A DNA stretch of 44,772 nucleotides from Choanephora cucurbitarum. Lineage: Eukaryota; Mucoromycota; Mucoromycetes; Mucorales; Choanephoraceae. The stretch spans positions 1 through 44,772 of the forward strand of contig JAIWNI010000157.1 of assembly GCA_025331435.1 (NCBI GenBank). Direction: 5' to 3'. Below the pieces are notes generated by a model, which ran no database searches, was not told the origin of the DNA, and worked only from the letters and a program-made list of their open reading frames with translations. Positions 1-9,601 of this stretch are shown here, one piece after another (the stretch's first letter is position 1; each line of letters opens with the position of its first letter). The translations under genes and the position numbers were made by a program.

Positions 1-2
1 CA

Positions 3-653
3 CCTAGAGTTGAAGCAGTAATTAATGGAGAAGTACTGGTGGACGCTATTATGGATCCAGGATCTCACTGTTCCATTATGAGTAAGAAACTCGCCTTAGA
101 ACTAGGGCTGAAATTACATCAAGACGGACCTAGAACTAGTAGTCGAATGGCAGACGGGAATGTAGCTATTTCTCTAGGGGACGTTAGAGATATAATTGTA
201 CGAGTCCAGGGTGTTCTTCTCAGAGTAGACCTAGTGGTGTTTGAAGCACCTCCTTATGACTTGTTGTTAGGAAGTGACAGTATCAAAATATTGGGTATAG
301 CTGTAGATTACGCTACCTCACACTTCTCTATACAAACCGATCAAGGACTGGAACCTCTAAATGTCACTTTCGATACGGATTATCTTAGGATGGAACGCCT
401 CAAAGCACCCAGGGGAGACAGCTCTGACTACTCTGCTGATACAGAATCAAGTAACGAAGAGAGTAGTGATAGTGAAGAATTTTCTACTTACGAGAGCTTA
501 CTTGATCATACCTTGTCCTACTCCTACGGAAAGCTTATCTGGTCGAAACAGAATCAGTGGACAATGTCAAAGAAATACAGCCAAATCCTACATCAGAACC
601 CTCCTCGCCTGAAGAGAAATACAAATTTTACAAAACAAAGTAGAGGAATGTAA
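3..653 (+). pseudogene. Ty3/gypsy pol, aspartic protease segment (partial, 5' end outside window)
   Basis: Retropepsin part of an LTR-retrotransposon polyprotein, which would cut Gag-Pol into its working proteins. The frame is already open at the left edge (first complete codon at 3), so gag and the real start lie outside. The fold is recognisable: a hydrophobic lead-in (VINGEVLVDAIM), the active-site loop at 54-65, and a later LLLGSD stretch near 258-279, which matches the conserved hydrophobic-G-D segment of retropepsins. The active-site loop reads D-P-G-S, where the family has D-S/T-G. The last third is rich in Ser, Asp and Glu and looks like the linker toward reverse transcriptase. The stop at 651-653 is premature, because linker sequence resumes in another frame just downstream. 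Family call firm; function lost. Confidence 0.8.
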
Positions 654-3377
654 TCATCTGTCCAAGGAGGAAAGAGAAAAATTACTTCAATTGTTTGAAG
701 AGTACTTAGACGTCTTTGGTATCGACTATAATGATTTGAAACAAACAAATCTAGTAAAGTTACATGTAGACACGGGTGATGCAACACCCTATACTAAAGA
801 AGCCAAATCGACATATGTCACATTCTGAATTGGAAACACTCAAGAAAGAACTCGCCCGTATGCTAGAAACCGGACAAATTGTACCGACTATGCACTTACC
901 AAGTAAAGATGGTAAAACGCCATTCGGCTGGGCATTTCCGGTTATGTACGTAGGAAAGAAAGGCACCAAGGAAGGTCGACTAGTGGTACAATTTCAAGAC
1001 TTGAACGCTGTCACAAAGAAAGACCCATGGCCATTGCCGTCCATTACACATTTAATGGAAACATACCGAGAAGCCAACTTTTTCACCACTATGGAACCTA
1101 CTTAAAGGCTTTAACCAAATCCTTGTAGAAGACGAATCTATCCCGAAATTGACAATGACTACTCCTTGGGGGTGCTACTCATACCGAGTAATGCCTTTTG
1201 GTATAGTAAATGGACCTGCTTGCTTTTCTCGAGCAATTTACTTAGCCATGCAAGAATTCTTAGACCAGTTTGTCACGACATATATCGATGATATAACTAT
1301 CTTCTCAAGAACATTCGAAGAACATTTGGGTCACATTCAACGGGTACTAGAAAGGTCTGAGACAAGTTAATATGGTCGTAAAGCCCACTAAAGGCAGCAT
1401 AGCTGCTAAAGAAGTAGAGGTCCTAGGTTTTGTTGTGTCAAGCCAAGGAATAAAGCCAGGTCAAGCCAATATAGATAAGATCGTGAACTTCCGGAGACCT
1501 AAGAACAAAACAGATATCCGAGCCTTTAGCTCTTTGGCAGGATTCTATAGAAGACACATCAATAGGGTTTAGTGATATTGTCGCACCGATGAATGACCTA
1601 TTAAAGAATTCTTTCAAGTTTGAATGGGGGCCAGCCCAAGAAAAGGCATTTTTGAGTATGAAACAATATATCCAAGAAGCTACTATACTCAAATATCCTG
1701 ATCCAAATGCTAAATACAAACTCTACTGTGATGCAAGCGACCTTGGAATTGGAGGAGTATTAGTCCAATATGACACTGAGACAAAGTGTGATCGACCAGT
1801 ATGCTTTTTATCGCGAAAGCTTACGCCCGCTGAAATGAAGTACCCCACCGTCGAAAAGGAATGTCTCGCTTTGGTTTTCTTACTATTTCGACTAAGAAGA
1901 TACGTACTCGATAAGGAATTAGAGGTCTACACCGATAGTTCAGCAGTAAGATATCTGTTTACTAAGTCCGAACCAAGTAGTCGATTGCAACGATGGATAG
2001 TCGCAGTACAAGAATTTCGTTTCAAAGTGTACCACTTACCAGGCAATGCAGAATGTGGTAGCAGACACTATGTCTAGGTATCAGCCTACTTCCATTGAAA
2101 GCTGTCGACTTGACTTCTCCGGATTGAGTATTCATTTGATACTTGGTTTGCAGATTTTTCAATCAATAGCGATTATGAAGATAAATTAGAGCAGATATTA
2201 CATGTGTTAGTCAAATTAGCAGAAGGAGAGCCATTGGAACAAGACGAAAGACAGATAGGTCTACGATACAAAATTAATGAAAAACAAGAGCTGTTTAGAA
2301 AAGTTGGTGATCGATACGTCAAGATCCCGAAGATACACGAGAGGAAAGCGGTTCTAGCTGAAGTTCACTGACGGACATGGACACTTCGGACAAGAGGCTA
2401 CATGAACAAGCCTTTAGAACTACTATTGGTTGCCAAAAGCATATCAGGAAGCTAAAGTAATACGTAAAGACCTGTTTGAGCTGTCAAATCCATGCTTACC
2501 TACCAAACAAAGTCAATACTGAAGGCACAGTCAAGGTTCAACGGCTTTTTGAGACATTCGCAGTGGACTTCGTGGGCCCTTTTGACAAACGTCATGCTGG
2601 AAACAAATATCTATTAGTAGCAGTAGACTATTATTCCAGTTGGCCAGTGGCCAAGGCAGTCAAAGCAGCATATTCGCAAGAAGTGAATCAAGTTCCTCTA
2701 TGAAAAGTTGTTCTGTGTTTTTGGCCCATGTAAGATTTTGACTGATAATGGATCACACTTTATTAATCAAGAGGTTAAGAACTTTATGGATTACGTCGAT
2801 AAGAGACATCGTTTTACAGCACCCTACCGGTCTCAGACAAACGGCAAAGTAGAGCAACTGAACGGAAACGTTGGTTAGGGGGAATAAAGAAGATGGCCGA
2901 GGACAATAAGAAAACTTGGGACACTTTGATACACCCGATGTTGTATGCGTATCGAACTAAGATTCATCAAGATCTGAAAATATTTCCCTATGAAGCACTC
3001 TTTGGAACAACACCATTGTTGCCTGATATGGACCCTTTACAAATGTTGGGTAAAAAACTAGGTCAGGAAAGGTTGTTCTTCTTACTGGACCGCAGTTTAG
3101 GACAAGAGGATCGTATGTTGACAAAACTGTTGAAAGTGATTGAAGCAAGATAGGGTATCGAAATTGTCGATTAAGTTCTTAGAACCAGGGCACTGAAACG
3201 CGGTAAACTAGACTCTAGTTACCAGCGCAAGCTGTACACAGTTATAGGAAAATTCATAAGAATACTTTTATTTTGATCGATTCACAAGGTAGAAAACTCA
3301 AACGTGCCATTAATGGTGCTCATTTTAAAAAATCCAACGTTCGAGGTCAGTTAACATTGAAGTTTTTCAAGAAGTGA
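654..3377 (+). pseudogene. Ty3/gypsy pol: reverse transcriptase, RNase H and integrase, multiply frameshifted
   Basis: Continuation of the retroelement polyprotein that copies RNA to cDNA and integrates it. Order seen: linker (LLQLFEEYLDVFG, about 690); RT fingers with RLVVQFQDLNAVTKKD (about 978-1025); RT palm with YRVMPFG (about 1183) and the catalytic YIDD (about 1281-1292); thumb with LGFVVSSQGIKP (about 1420); RNase H with LYCDASDLGIGG (about 1722) and YTDSS (about 1928); integrase first Asp in FAVDFVGPF (about 2557), second Asp in LTDNGSHF (about 2738) and Glu in NGKVEQLNG (about 2840). The tail near 3270-3377 (IDSQGRKLKRAINGAHF) is typical of the end of such pols. At least six frame changes or stops break it (near 830, 1105, 1370, 1570, 2077, 2703). 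RT, RH, IN order identifies Ty3/gypsy. No intact protein is possible. Confidence 0.9.
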
Positions 3378-3385
3378 AAGGGGGA
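3376..3385 (+). other. Polypurine tract of the gypsy element
   Basis: GAAAGGGGGA lies directly after the last pol stop (3375-3377) and directly before a TGATG that could open the LTR. Position and composition fit a plus-strand primer for reverse transcription. The other LTR lies outside the window, so the boundary cannot be confirmed. Confidence 0.55.
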
Positions 3386-3630
3386 TGATGAAATCTATTC
3401 CTATTTCATATCACTATTTGAAATTCCTCTTTCAATGTCAGTAATAACTTTTATAACTTTTTTCTCATAAATACAAATAACATAACTGTAATTCTTTTTC
3501 TTCTTTCTTTGGTTTCTAACAAAGTATATATACCAGGAACTAGAGAAAGTAAGAACAAAACATTATTTCTTTTATCATTTTTTTTAATCCATAAATAAAG
3601 CCATCCATATTCTATTATCGATAAAAGTCA
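3386..3630 (+). repeat. Possible 3' LTR of the gypsy element
   Basis: Begins TGATGAAATC immediately after the polypurine tract and could end at ATAAAAGTCA (3621-3630), giving a TG...CA unit of about 245 bp. It contains a TATATA run (about 3527) followed by an A-rich stretch, as expected for an LTR promoter. The right end is a guess, because the partner LTR and the target duplication cannot be seen. Confidence 0.35.
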
Positions 3631-4262
3631 AGTGTACTATTTCGATGTAATTATTTGGTTAATTTCTATTTGGAATACTGAACACAAAGCCTTTTTAAGA
3701 AAACCCAAGCTTTTCAAATGTAAACCCATCTTGTTTCTTGGAATATAATAATTGACCAAAGTACTTTTTTTATTTGCTTTTAGAAAACTCAAATGAATTG
3801 TTATTTGATTCCACGGTCTTATGCAGATATGCTTAAAAGATGGCAAGCACCCAAATAAGCCTCCTCTCTTCCCCCGGGTAAACGTGATCAAACCTATAGA
3901 GCAGATTAGATCGAAGGCATGGCTAATACCGGAAACAAAGCTAATGAGGTGTCCATATATAGTAGCCTAAAGGATCTACAATTTATACAAAAAATAAAGC
4001 TTATCCATTTGCTTAAATTAACAAATCAGAATACAATATCAGACCTAAAGAAGTATGACATATAGCAAATATGACCTGAATCCCTTCGATCTTTATATGG
4101 ATGATTAAAACCTGCTCAGTCGGAATGACATAGTTACTGAAAACTGATTTGTTCGTCTATACCTTAACCATAATTGTTACTGGAAAGGAAACAATCTTAC
4201 CGAAGATACCAATCATTACGATTTGCTTGATTGTTTTTCTTATCTGCTGATTCAACTGTGCA
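3631..4262. other. Gene-free stretch with remnants of a dispersed repeat
   Basis: No convincing coding sequence. An 84-codon minus-strand frame at 3637-3891 is AT-driven and shows no family signature. The segment around 3905-4005 resembles 30675-30765: shared blocks are CGAAGGC, GTGTCCA-ATAT, AAGGATCTACA, TTTAT and AATAAAG, in the same order. The 3' end of the minus-strand Helitron should lie near or within this stretch, but no CTRR end plus hairpin could be assigned. Confidence 0.4.
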
Positions 4263-4576
4263 GTGCCACTAAAATGGAGTATATACACTGAATTCAACTG
4301 AGTCTTTTGAAGAAATCGACTGTGGTGCTCACCTTATTGTACACAGTAAATAACTGTGTGAACTCACTCCCTTTGACACACTCAGCCACAGGAAATTATA
4401 CACTCCGTGCGTTGTGGTGTATTACAAAGTAGATATTCTTTCCTCTCACTATTAATGATTGGATCAATTGGAGTCCAAGTAGCTGAGACGGATGGATAGG
4501 TTTGCACAATATCTTTGATAGCAGCACGTATTTTCTTGCCACTGTCATCATCATTAATCAAAAGTCAGACTCTTAT
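4263..4576 (-). pseudogene. Helitron helicase, C-terminal fragment left of the hAT insertion
   Basis: Minus-strand remnant of the PIF1-type helicase whose larger part starts again at 7770. Reading leftward from 4576, translation gives IRV-stop-LLINDDDSGKKIR, then AAIKDIVQTYPSV and WTPIDP (about 4460-4500). This is the stretch that follows the GLINGT motif in Helitron helicases. Further left (about 4320-4395) comes SEFTQLF followed by VSTTVDFF, a decayed form of the helicase motif VI region. When the hAT element and one copy of its 8-bp target duplication are removed, the codons run across the junction without a frame change. The fragment is too short and decayed to be certain on its own; the continuity is the main support. 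Confidence 0.5.
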
Positions 4577-4584
4577 AGCTTTCT
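4577..4584. repeat. hAT target-site duplication, left copy
   Basis: AGCTTTCT, identical to 7762-7769 and directly abutting the left terminal inverted repeat. Confidence 0.9.
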
Positions 4585-4934
4585 TAGTGTTCTAAATAAA
4601 ACAGTGGGGGTTTAAATTACTTGGAAATATTTCAAGTAAATACGAAAATTATTTACTTTGAAAAAATTCAAATAGTTATTTTATTTGATTTTTTCATTTT
4701 CAAATGAATTGGCGATTTACTTGAAAATATTTTGAAATCATTACGTCAGTTGCGTCATGTAAGAATATTTGCATGCATTTTGCTCGCTCTCAATTTCTTT
4801 ATCATCATGCATAGATCACTTTATATTATACTTCTCTAACATTACGTACAAGCGCACAAAAGCATTACGCAGGGTCATCTTTAGCTGTTACATAGAAGCA
4901 TTTTAAAGCATTACGTAGAGGCATTCAAAAGTAG

Positions 4935-4941
4935 TATATAT
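4935..4941 (+). promoter_or_regulatory. Probable TATA element of the hAT transposase gene
   Basis: TATATAT run about 90 bp before the ATG at 5031, followed by an A/T-rich leader. This is the only strong TATA-like site between the left end of the element and the start codon. Confidence 0.4.
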
Positions 4942-5030
4942 AGTAGATCACAATAAACAATAAATGTCCTTATAACTTTTTTACTCGTTATTTTCCCCTG
5001 AATATCTCTCCTGAATCAAATATCTTCAAC

Positions 5031-7380
5031 ATGTCTTTCAACAACTTGTCTAACCAACGATTCACTTCTGAAGAATATGAAGATGGTCGCCCAATGGCTA
5101 CTGTTAACGATGAGTTCTCTGTGGATGCTTCCGAGGAATCTCAAGAGCAACCTGCTCCCAAGCATAGAAGATGTTGGGCATTAGTACACAACTATGCCAC
5201 CGAAAACCCTGTGAATACCTTCACTTGTAACCAAGGAAGCTGCAAAGCTGTCTTCACCGGTGGTATTACTTCCAATTTGTTGTCCCATTTGAAAAAGAAG
5301 CATCAAATCGATCAAAGAATAGGTAAATAGTTTGAGAATCGAAGTCCTTTATCAGTACAAACTAATACATAAATAATAACATAGCCGAAGAAGAACATGG
5401 AAGAAAGAATGTTGTCACCAAGCAATCGTTCAAAGAAACTCTTGTTCGCTTTCTTTTGACCAACCAACTCTCCCTTAACTTGGTCAACAGTGAATCGTTC
5501 AAACCTCTTTGCACTGACATTCGAAATGCTCCCAACAGCGAAACAGTTCAACTGCCTAGCGACACAACTGTTGTCAATGAAATCAAGTCAATGTATCAAC
5601 AAATGAAGCCAAAGATCTCCGAGCTTTTGCTCAAACAAAGAAGAATCTCCTTCACCGTTGACTGCTGGACTAGCATGATAGCTACTGGTACTGGTGACTA
5701 CATAGCCATCTTAGCCCACTTTATTGATGAAGACTGGACGATGAAGCAAGTACTTGTTGGCTTTGAGCCATTAGCAGAAAGACATACAGGTAAGAACGTA
5801 CTCTATTGCATAATGATGTAAAATCTAACGACGTCTTAAAATTTTAAAATTCAGGAGAATACCTAGGTGACGTTTTCATCAAAACACTCAAAGACTTTGA
5901 CATCCAAAATAAGCTTCTCTGTATTACTTCTGACAATGCTTCATACATGCAAACCATGGCCCGGCATATTGAATACGCACTTTCAGCTGAATCAGGCTTC
6001 AGCAAAGATCAAAACTGGTTGCCCTGTTTTGCTCATGTGCTCAACCTTGTGGCAAGATGTATCTTGGACAATGGACTACAGTACGATGCACCAGAAAACA
6101 ACAATGACCTAGAATATGAGGAACGTGCTGCTTTTGAACCCAATGATACCAACAATATATTGAGCAAATTGCGCAAAGGTATCACCAAGATCAGGTCGGT
6201 TAACTTACTACTTTCTTAGCATTAAATCGACTAAATTTGTTTTGTCTAGAATTTTCTCCAATTTGGCCAGAAGCTATAATGATGTTTGTCGCAGGGTTGA
6301 TTTACCCACCGTAAAGCTAGCCCTGGATTGCAAGACTCGATGGAATTCTACTTACAACATGTTGGAGGTAGCTCTTGGGCAATTGGTTGCCTACAACCGT
6401 GTCTTCAAAGATTTGGATGCAAGAGACAAGGACCGTTGTCTGGAAATTAATATCCATGAGGAAGAATCTCTTAGAAGATTACGGGATGTACTAAAGCCAT
6501 TGAACGATGCTACAAAATGGGCCTCTGCTTCAAAGTAAGTTTATTGTATAAGTTCTTGTTGTCATTATACTAAGTTTGTTACTTTTGTCATAGATATCCT
6601 ACTATTGGTCGCACCTGTCTCTATTACGATTATGTCTTTTGTGCTTTTGAAGAGGCCATGATCAAAGCCAAGTTTGGTTGTTTAGACGATAAACGAAAAA
6701 AGGTGTGCCTAGGCGAAATCTTATCAGAAAGAGAAAGCATAATCAAGTCAAAACCGTCTGGCCTGGACGAACTTGTCTTGAAGGGATATCTGGTGGGATA
6801 TGAAAAGTTGATACGCTATTTCTCCAAAACCGAAGTTTGTAGCGCTTATGCTATTGGTACTGCAATGGATCTTCGTCTGAAGCTAGGCTTGTGGGAGAAA
6901 GACGACTGGAAACAGTATGGCAACTCTGCTTCAATCAACGTCAGGGCAAAATGGGTAGACGAATACCAACATGTCGAAGGTACTTCTGGCTCTCTTGCTC
7001 TGGATGATGATAACGATGATGACGATGAAATGGCCGGCTTGTACGCCAAGTTCTCAGCAGATGAACAAGTCTCTCGGGTAGGCAATGCTACTGGCGATCT
7101 TCCGGATGACTACTTGAAGACACAGCACAAGAAGATCAGCAGTGCCGATGAGGTAAAGGAGCTGGCGTTCTGGAGGGCACATAGCGAACAGGGCAACAAG
7201 TATTATCCGTTGAGCCTGATGGCAAGAGAGTACTTGGCTGTCCCAACAACAGGCGTGAGTGTTGAGAGGGTGTTCAGCACTGCTGATCAGCTGATCACCA
7301 AGAGAAGAAATAGGCTCCTTCCTGAGAACGTTAGAAGACAGATGCTTTTGAAGAATTGGATGGAGCATCTTAAACAATAG
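5031..7380 (+). CDS. hAT transposase, five exons, apparently intact (702 aa)
   Basis: Cut-and-paste transposase of the surrounding element. Exons by splice signals and phase: 5031-5322, 5385-5789, 5855-6194, 6250-6534, 6594-7380. All four introns (55-65 nt) begin GT, end AG and keep one frame to the TAG at 7378-7380. Exon 1 carries a BED-type zinc finger: CWALVHNY lead-in, then C-x4-C (CNQGSC) and H-x4-H (HLKKKH). The RNase H-like core shows FTVDCWTS (about 5652), ITSDNA (about 5924) and the CFAHVLNL motif (about 6024). An acidic insert (DDDNDDDDE, about 7000) precedes the C-terminal hAT dimerisation region: YYPLSLMAREYLAVP, then GVSVERVFS and LLPENVRRQMLLKNW. AATAAA at 7445-7450 may be the polyadenylation signal. 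Length and domain order match full hAT transposases, and no stop or frameshift was seen. Confidence 0.92.
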
Positions 7381-7761
7381 TTTGTAACAAATTTCTCTTT
7401 TTTTATACTATATATTTACTACAAAACAAAGTCTTCTTAGACCTAATAAACACAGTTTATCAAAAAGAAATCGTCTATAAAAAGAGTAATTATGTATGAA
7501 AGCAAATAAATAAGATGGAAGGGAAAACTTTCATTGGTTGAATGGAACGGATAAATTTTATTGCGAATTTGACAAGTACTTGGAAATAAATAAAAAAAAT
7601 AGTCATTCATTTGAAAATATTCAAATCAACTGAATTATTTATTTTAACTGAATTCAAATAAATAATCTACTCATTTTATTTTATAGCAAGTGAGTTGAAT
7701 TTGAAAAAAATATTATTTAAAAATCAGAAAAATCAATTGGAAGTATTTTTTTGGAACACTA

Positions 7762-7769
7762 AGCTTTCT
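7762..7769. repeat. hAT target-site duplication, right copy
   Basis: AGCTTTCT, identical to 4577-4584 and directly abutting the right terminal inverted repeat. Removing the element plus one copy restores a continuous Helitron reading frame. Confidence 0.9.
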
Positions 7770-9601
7770 TAATAGGCTCAGAGTGTTGGGAGGGCCAATA
7801 ATATCCAAATTTGATTTTTTTGGGGTGTGCCAGTGGTTCTATTGATCAAGCTATCGCTATTATTAAGATTATTGGTAATCATATATTTCGCACCCACTTT
7901 CAACATCAGCAATACATGCAAACCCATTGTCTCATGAGCAGGAAGGTTTCCGCTTCTAATTGCATCTAAATAATTTCTCTTTGTAGAAGCATCAGCGTTA
8001 CCAACCACTTGATCAAAGCGAGCGGACTCATAACTTTCACCTTCAATATTAGACAGAATGGTCGCATTGCAATGGTTTACCAAATTGTTTGCGTAATTTA
8101 ACCTAACCACAATTCATCTTTATTGTCTTGTACATCACTAGGTAATGAGGCAACCAATCTACCCTCAAAAAGTGCAACATATGAAGTTGTCATTGCTCCA
8201 ATTGCCATATTGTTTAACGCCTCTGCGCACAAAGCATCATCACTTTGGCTTATGGTTTCTGTTAATCTATGGACTTTAGAACTGTGCCATATCTCTTGCA
8301 TTCGTAAGGCAGAAACCAACAAGTCAAGATTCTCTGTTGGCTTGGGAAAGATGGACTGGCCTTTAACAAGAGCCAATTGTAGAATATTGCCAAAAAGAAT
8401 TACATGTCGGCCACTAAATGGTTGCTCAGAGTTGAATATGTCTCTTAAACACTTATTAATCCATAAGAATACTCTTGATGATATCATCCTAATCTCGTCA
8501 ATCATCACAACTTTTAGCTCAGCTAAAGCCATAGTCATTGAGTGCGAAGTTTTAAGTAAGAGCTGATTTAGTCAGATCGATGGATTGGCAAAAGAAAAGC
8601 AGAATGTATGGTCTGGTCTTTGATGTTGAATATTGCCTTGCAAGTGGGAGCTGTCAGCAGTATTGTAGGGCTGTTGTAATTCTTATGAGGATCTTCATCG
8701 TAGAACCTTACAAGTGCTTAATACAAGGTTTTGATTAAAAAGCTCTTACTGTTACCTGCACCTCCAGTCACAAACAGTTTAAGCGGCATGGAGCCGTCAA
8801 CGCCATCAGTGTAATGCTTCATATGATCAATCACATGATTCAGAAACTCTCTTTGCAAATTGTTCAATTTGCTAAGAAGATCAAGGAAATCAGATGTAGT
8901 TAATTTATCAGGTTGAATGTATCTATCTATTAAAGCGACTGATGTTTCTTCAACCCTTTCTTTCACTTGAGCTACATGACCATCGACATCAGATTCACCA
9001 GCATTTGTTTAGTTATCTTCGGGATCAATATGAAAGCGGAAATATTGACTGTAAGCATCTTCGATATGAATATTTCCGCTTTCATTGCTAATAGGTTGAA
9101 GCTGTCGACTGCTTGCAATAAAACGATTTACTTCCAAATTATTCTGGTCTTCATCTACGCTAATTTCTTCTTCGTTGTCTTCGTTTTCCGTAGTTGCCCC
9201 TTGTTCGGCTTCAGCAAGAAATTCTTTAATGGTTTCATCTACAATAGCAGAAAACTCATTTCTATTCGAAAGAATAATCTCTCGATTTTCTTCGAATCTA
9301 GCAGCACAGTCTACATCTTCAACATCATCTTTTTCATTTCACCAGGGGAAATACAACATGGAAATCAAATAGTATTAAATTACAGGATTTTGATCCAGAG
9401 CCTGCAAATGATAGCGAGTAACCTTACAACGTTTTCGCTTTCTTATGTGGCCAACGCCATCATTCAAAGGAAGGAGATTTTATCTTTCTCCAACAACTTC
9501 TGCAACTTCATCATCATCATTAAAAAATTTGAACTGCTAGCACCTTTTTTAGCAACAAAATCATATAATGCTACGAGTTTTGCCAAGTTAATGCCTTCAA
9601 G
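7770..9601 (-). pseudogene. Helitron PIF1-type helicase domain, decayed
   Basis: DNA helicase half of a Helitron Rep/helicase, read right to left. From 9601 come the linker RYHLQALDQN and LYFPW (about 9350-9420), an acidic stretch, then LLSKLNNLQREFLNHV (about 8870). Walker A at about 8742-8765 reads GGAGNSKS, where the family has GGAGTGKS, so T-G became N-S. Walker B is MIDEIRMIS (about 8495), and a related block ends LFGNILQLALV where GD-QL-PV is expected (about 8370-8400). Near 8100-7830 come NHCNATIL and GAKYMITNNL, then SLINRTTG in place of GLINGT-G. Several frame changes (about 8110, 8540, 8970-9400) show it is dead. The sequence continues across the hAT insertion into 4263-4576. Confidence 0.88.

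Larger units (their letters stand above)
4585..7761 (+). mobile_element. hAT DNA transposon with matching ends and 8-bp target duplication
   Basis: Left end reads TAGTGTTCTAAATAAA (from 4585). The reverse complement of the right end (7761 backward) reads TAGTGTTCCAAAAAAA, so the terminal inverted repeats agree over the first nine bases and most of the next. The flanks are identical 8-mers, AGCTTTCT at 4577-4584 and 7762-7769. TIRs starting TAGNG and an 8-bp duplication are hallmarks of the hAT superfamily. Subterminal repeats are present: TACTTGGAAATA at 4618-4629 and 7577-7588, and TTGAAAATATT at 4721-4731 and 7611-7621. The element is 3177 bp, carries one spliced transposase gene, and sits inside an older Helitron. 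Confidence 0.93.

Noticed and set aside
3637..3891. Minus-strand 84-codon frame
   Set aside because: AT-driven composition and no recognisable signature or neighbour support.
7054..7377. Minus-strand frame within the hAT gene
   Set aside because: Mirror of the last transposase exon, where the plus strand encodes the dimerisation region.
8123..8566. Plus-strand 147-codon frame opposite the minus-strand Helitron helicase
   Set aside because: It is the antisense of the Walker B region of the helicase; the minus strand carries the family motifs.
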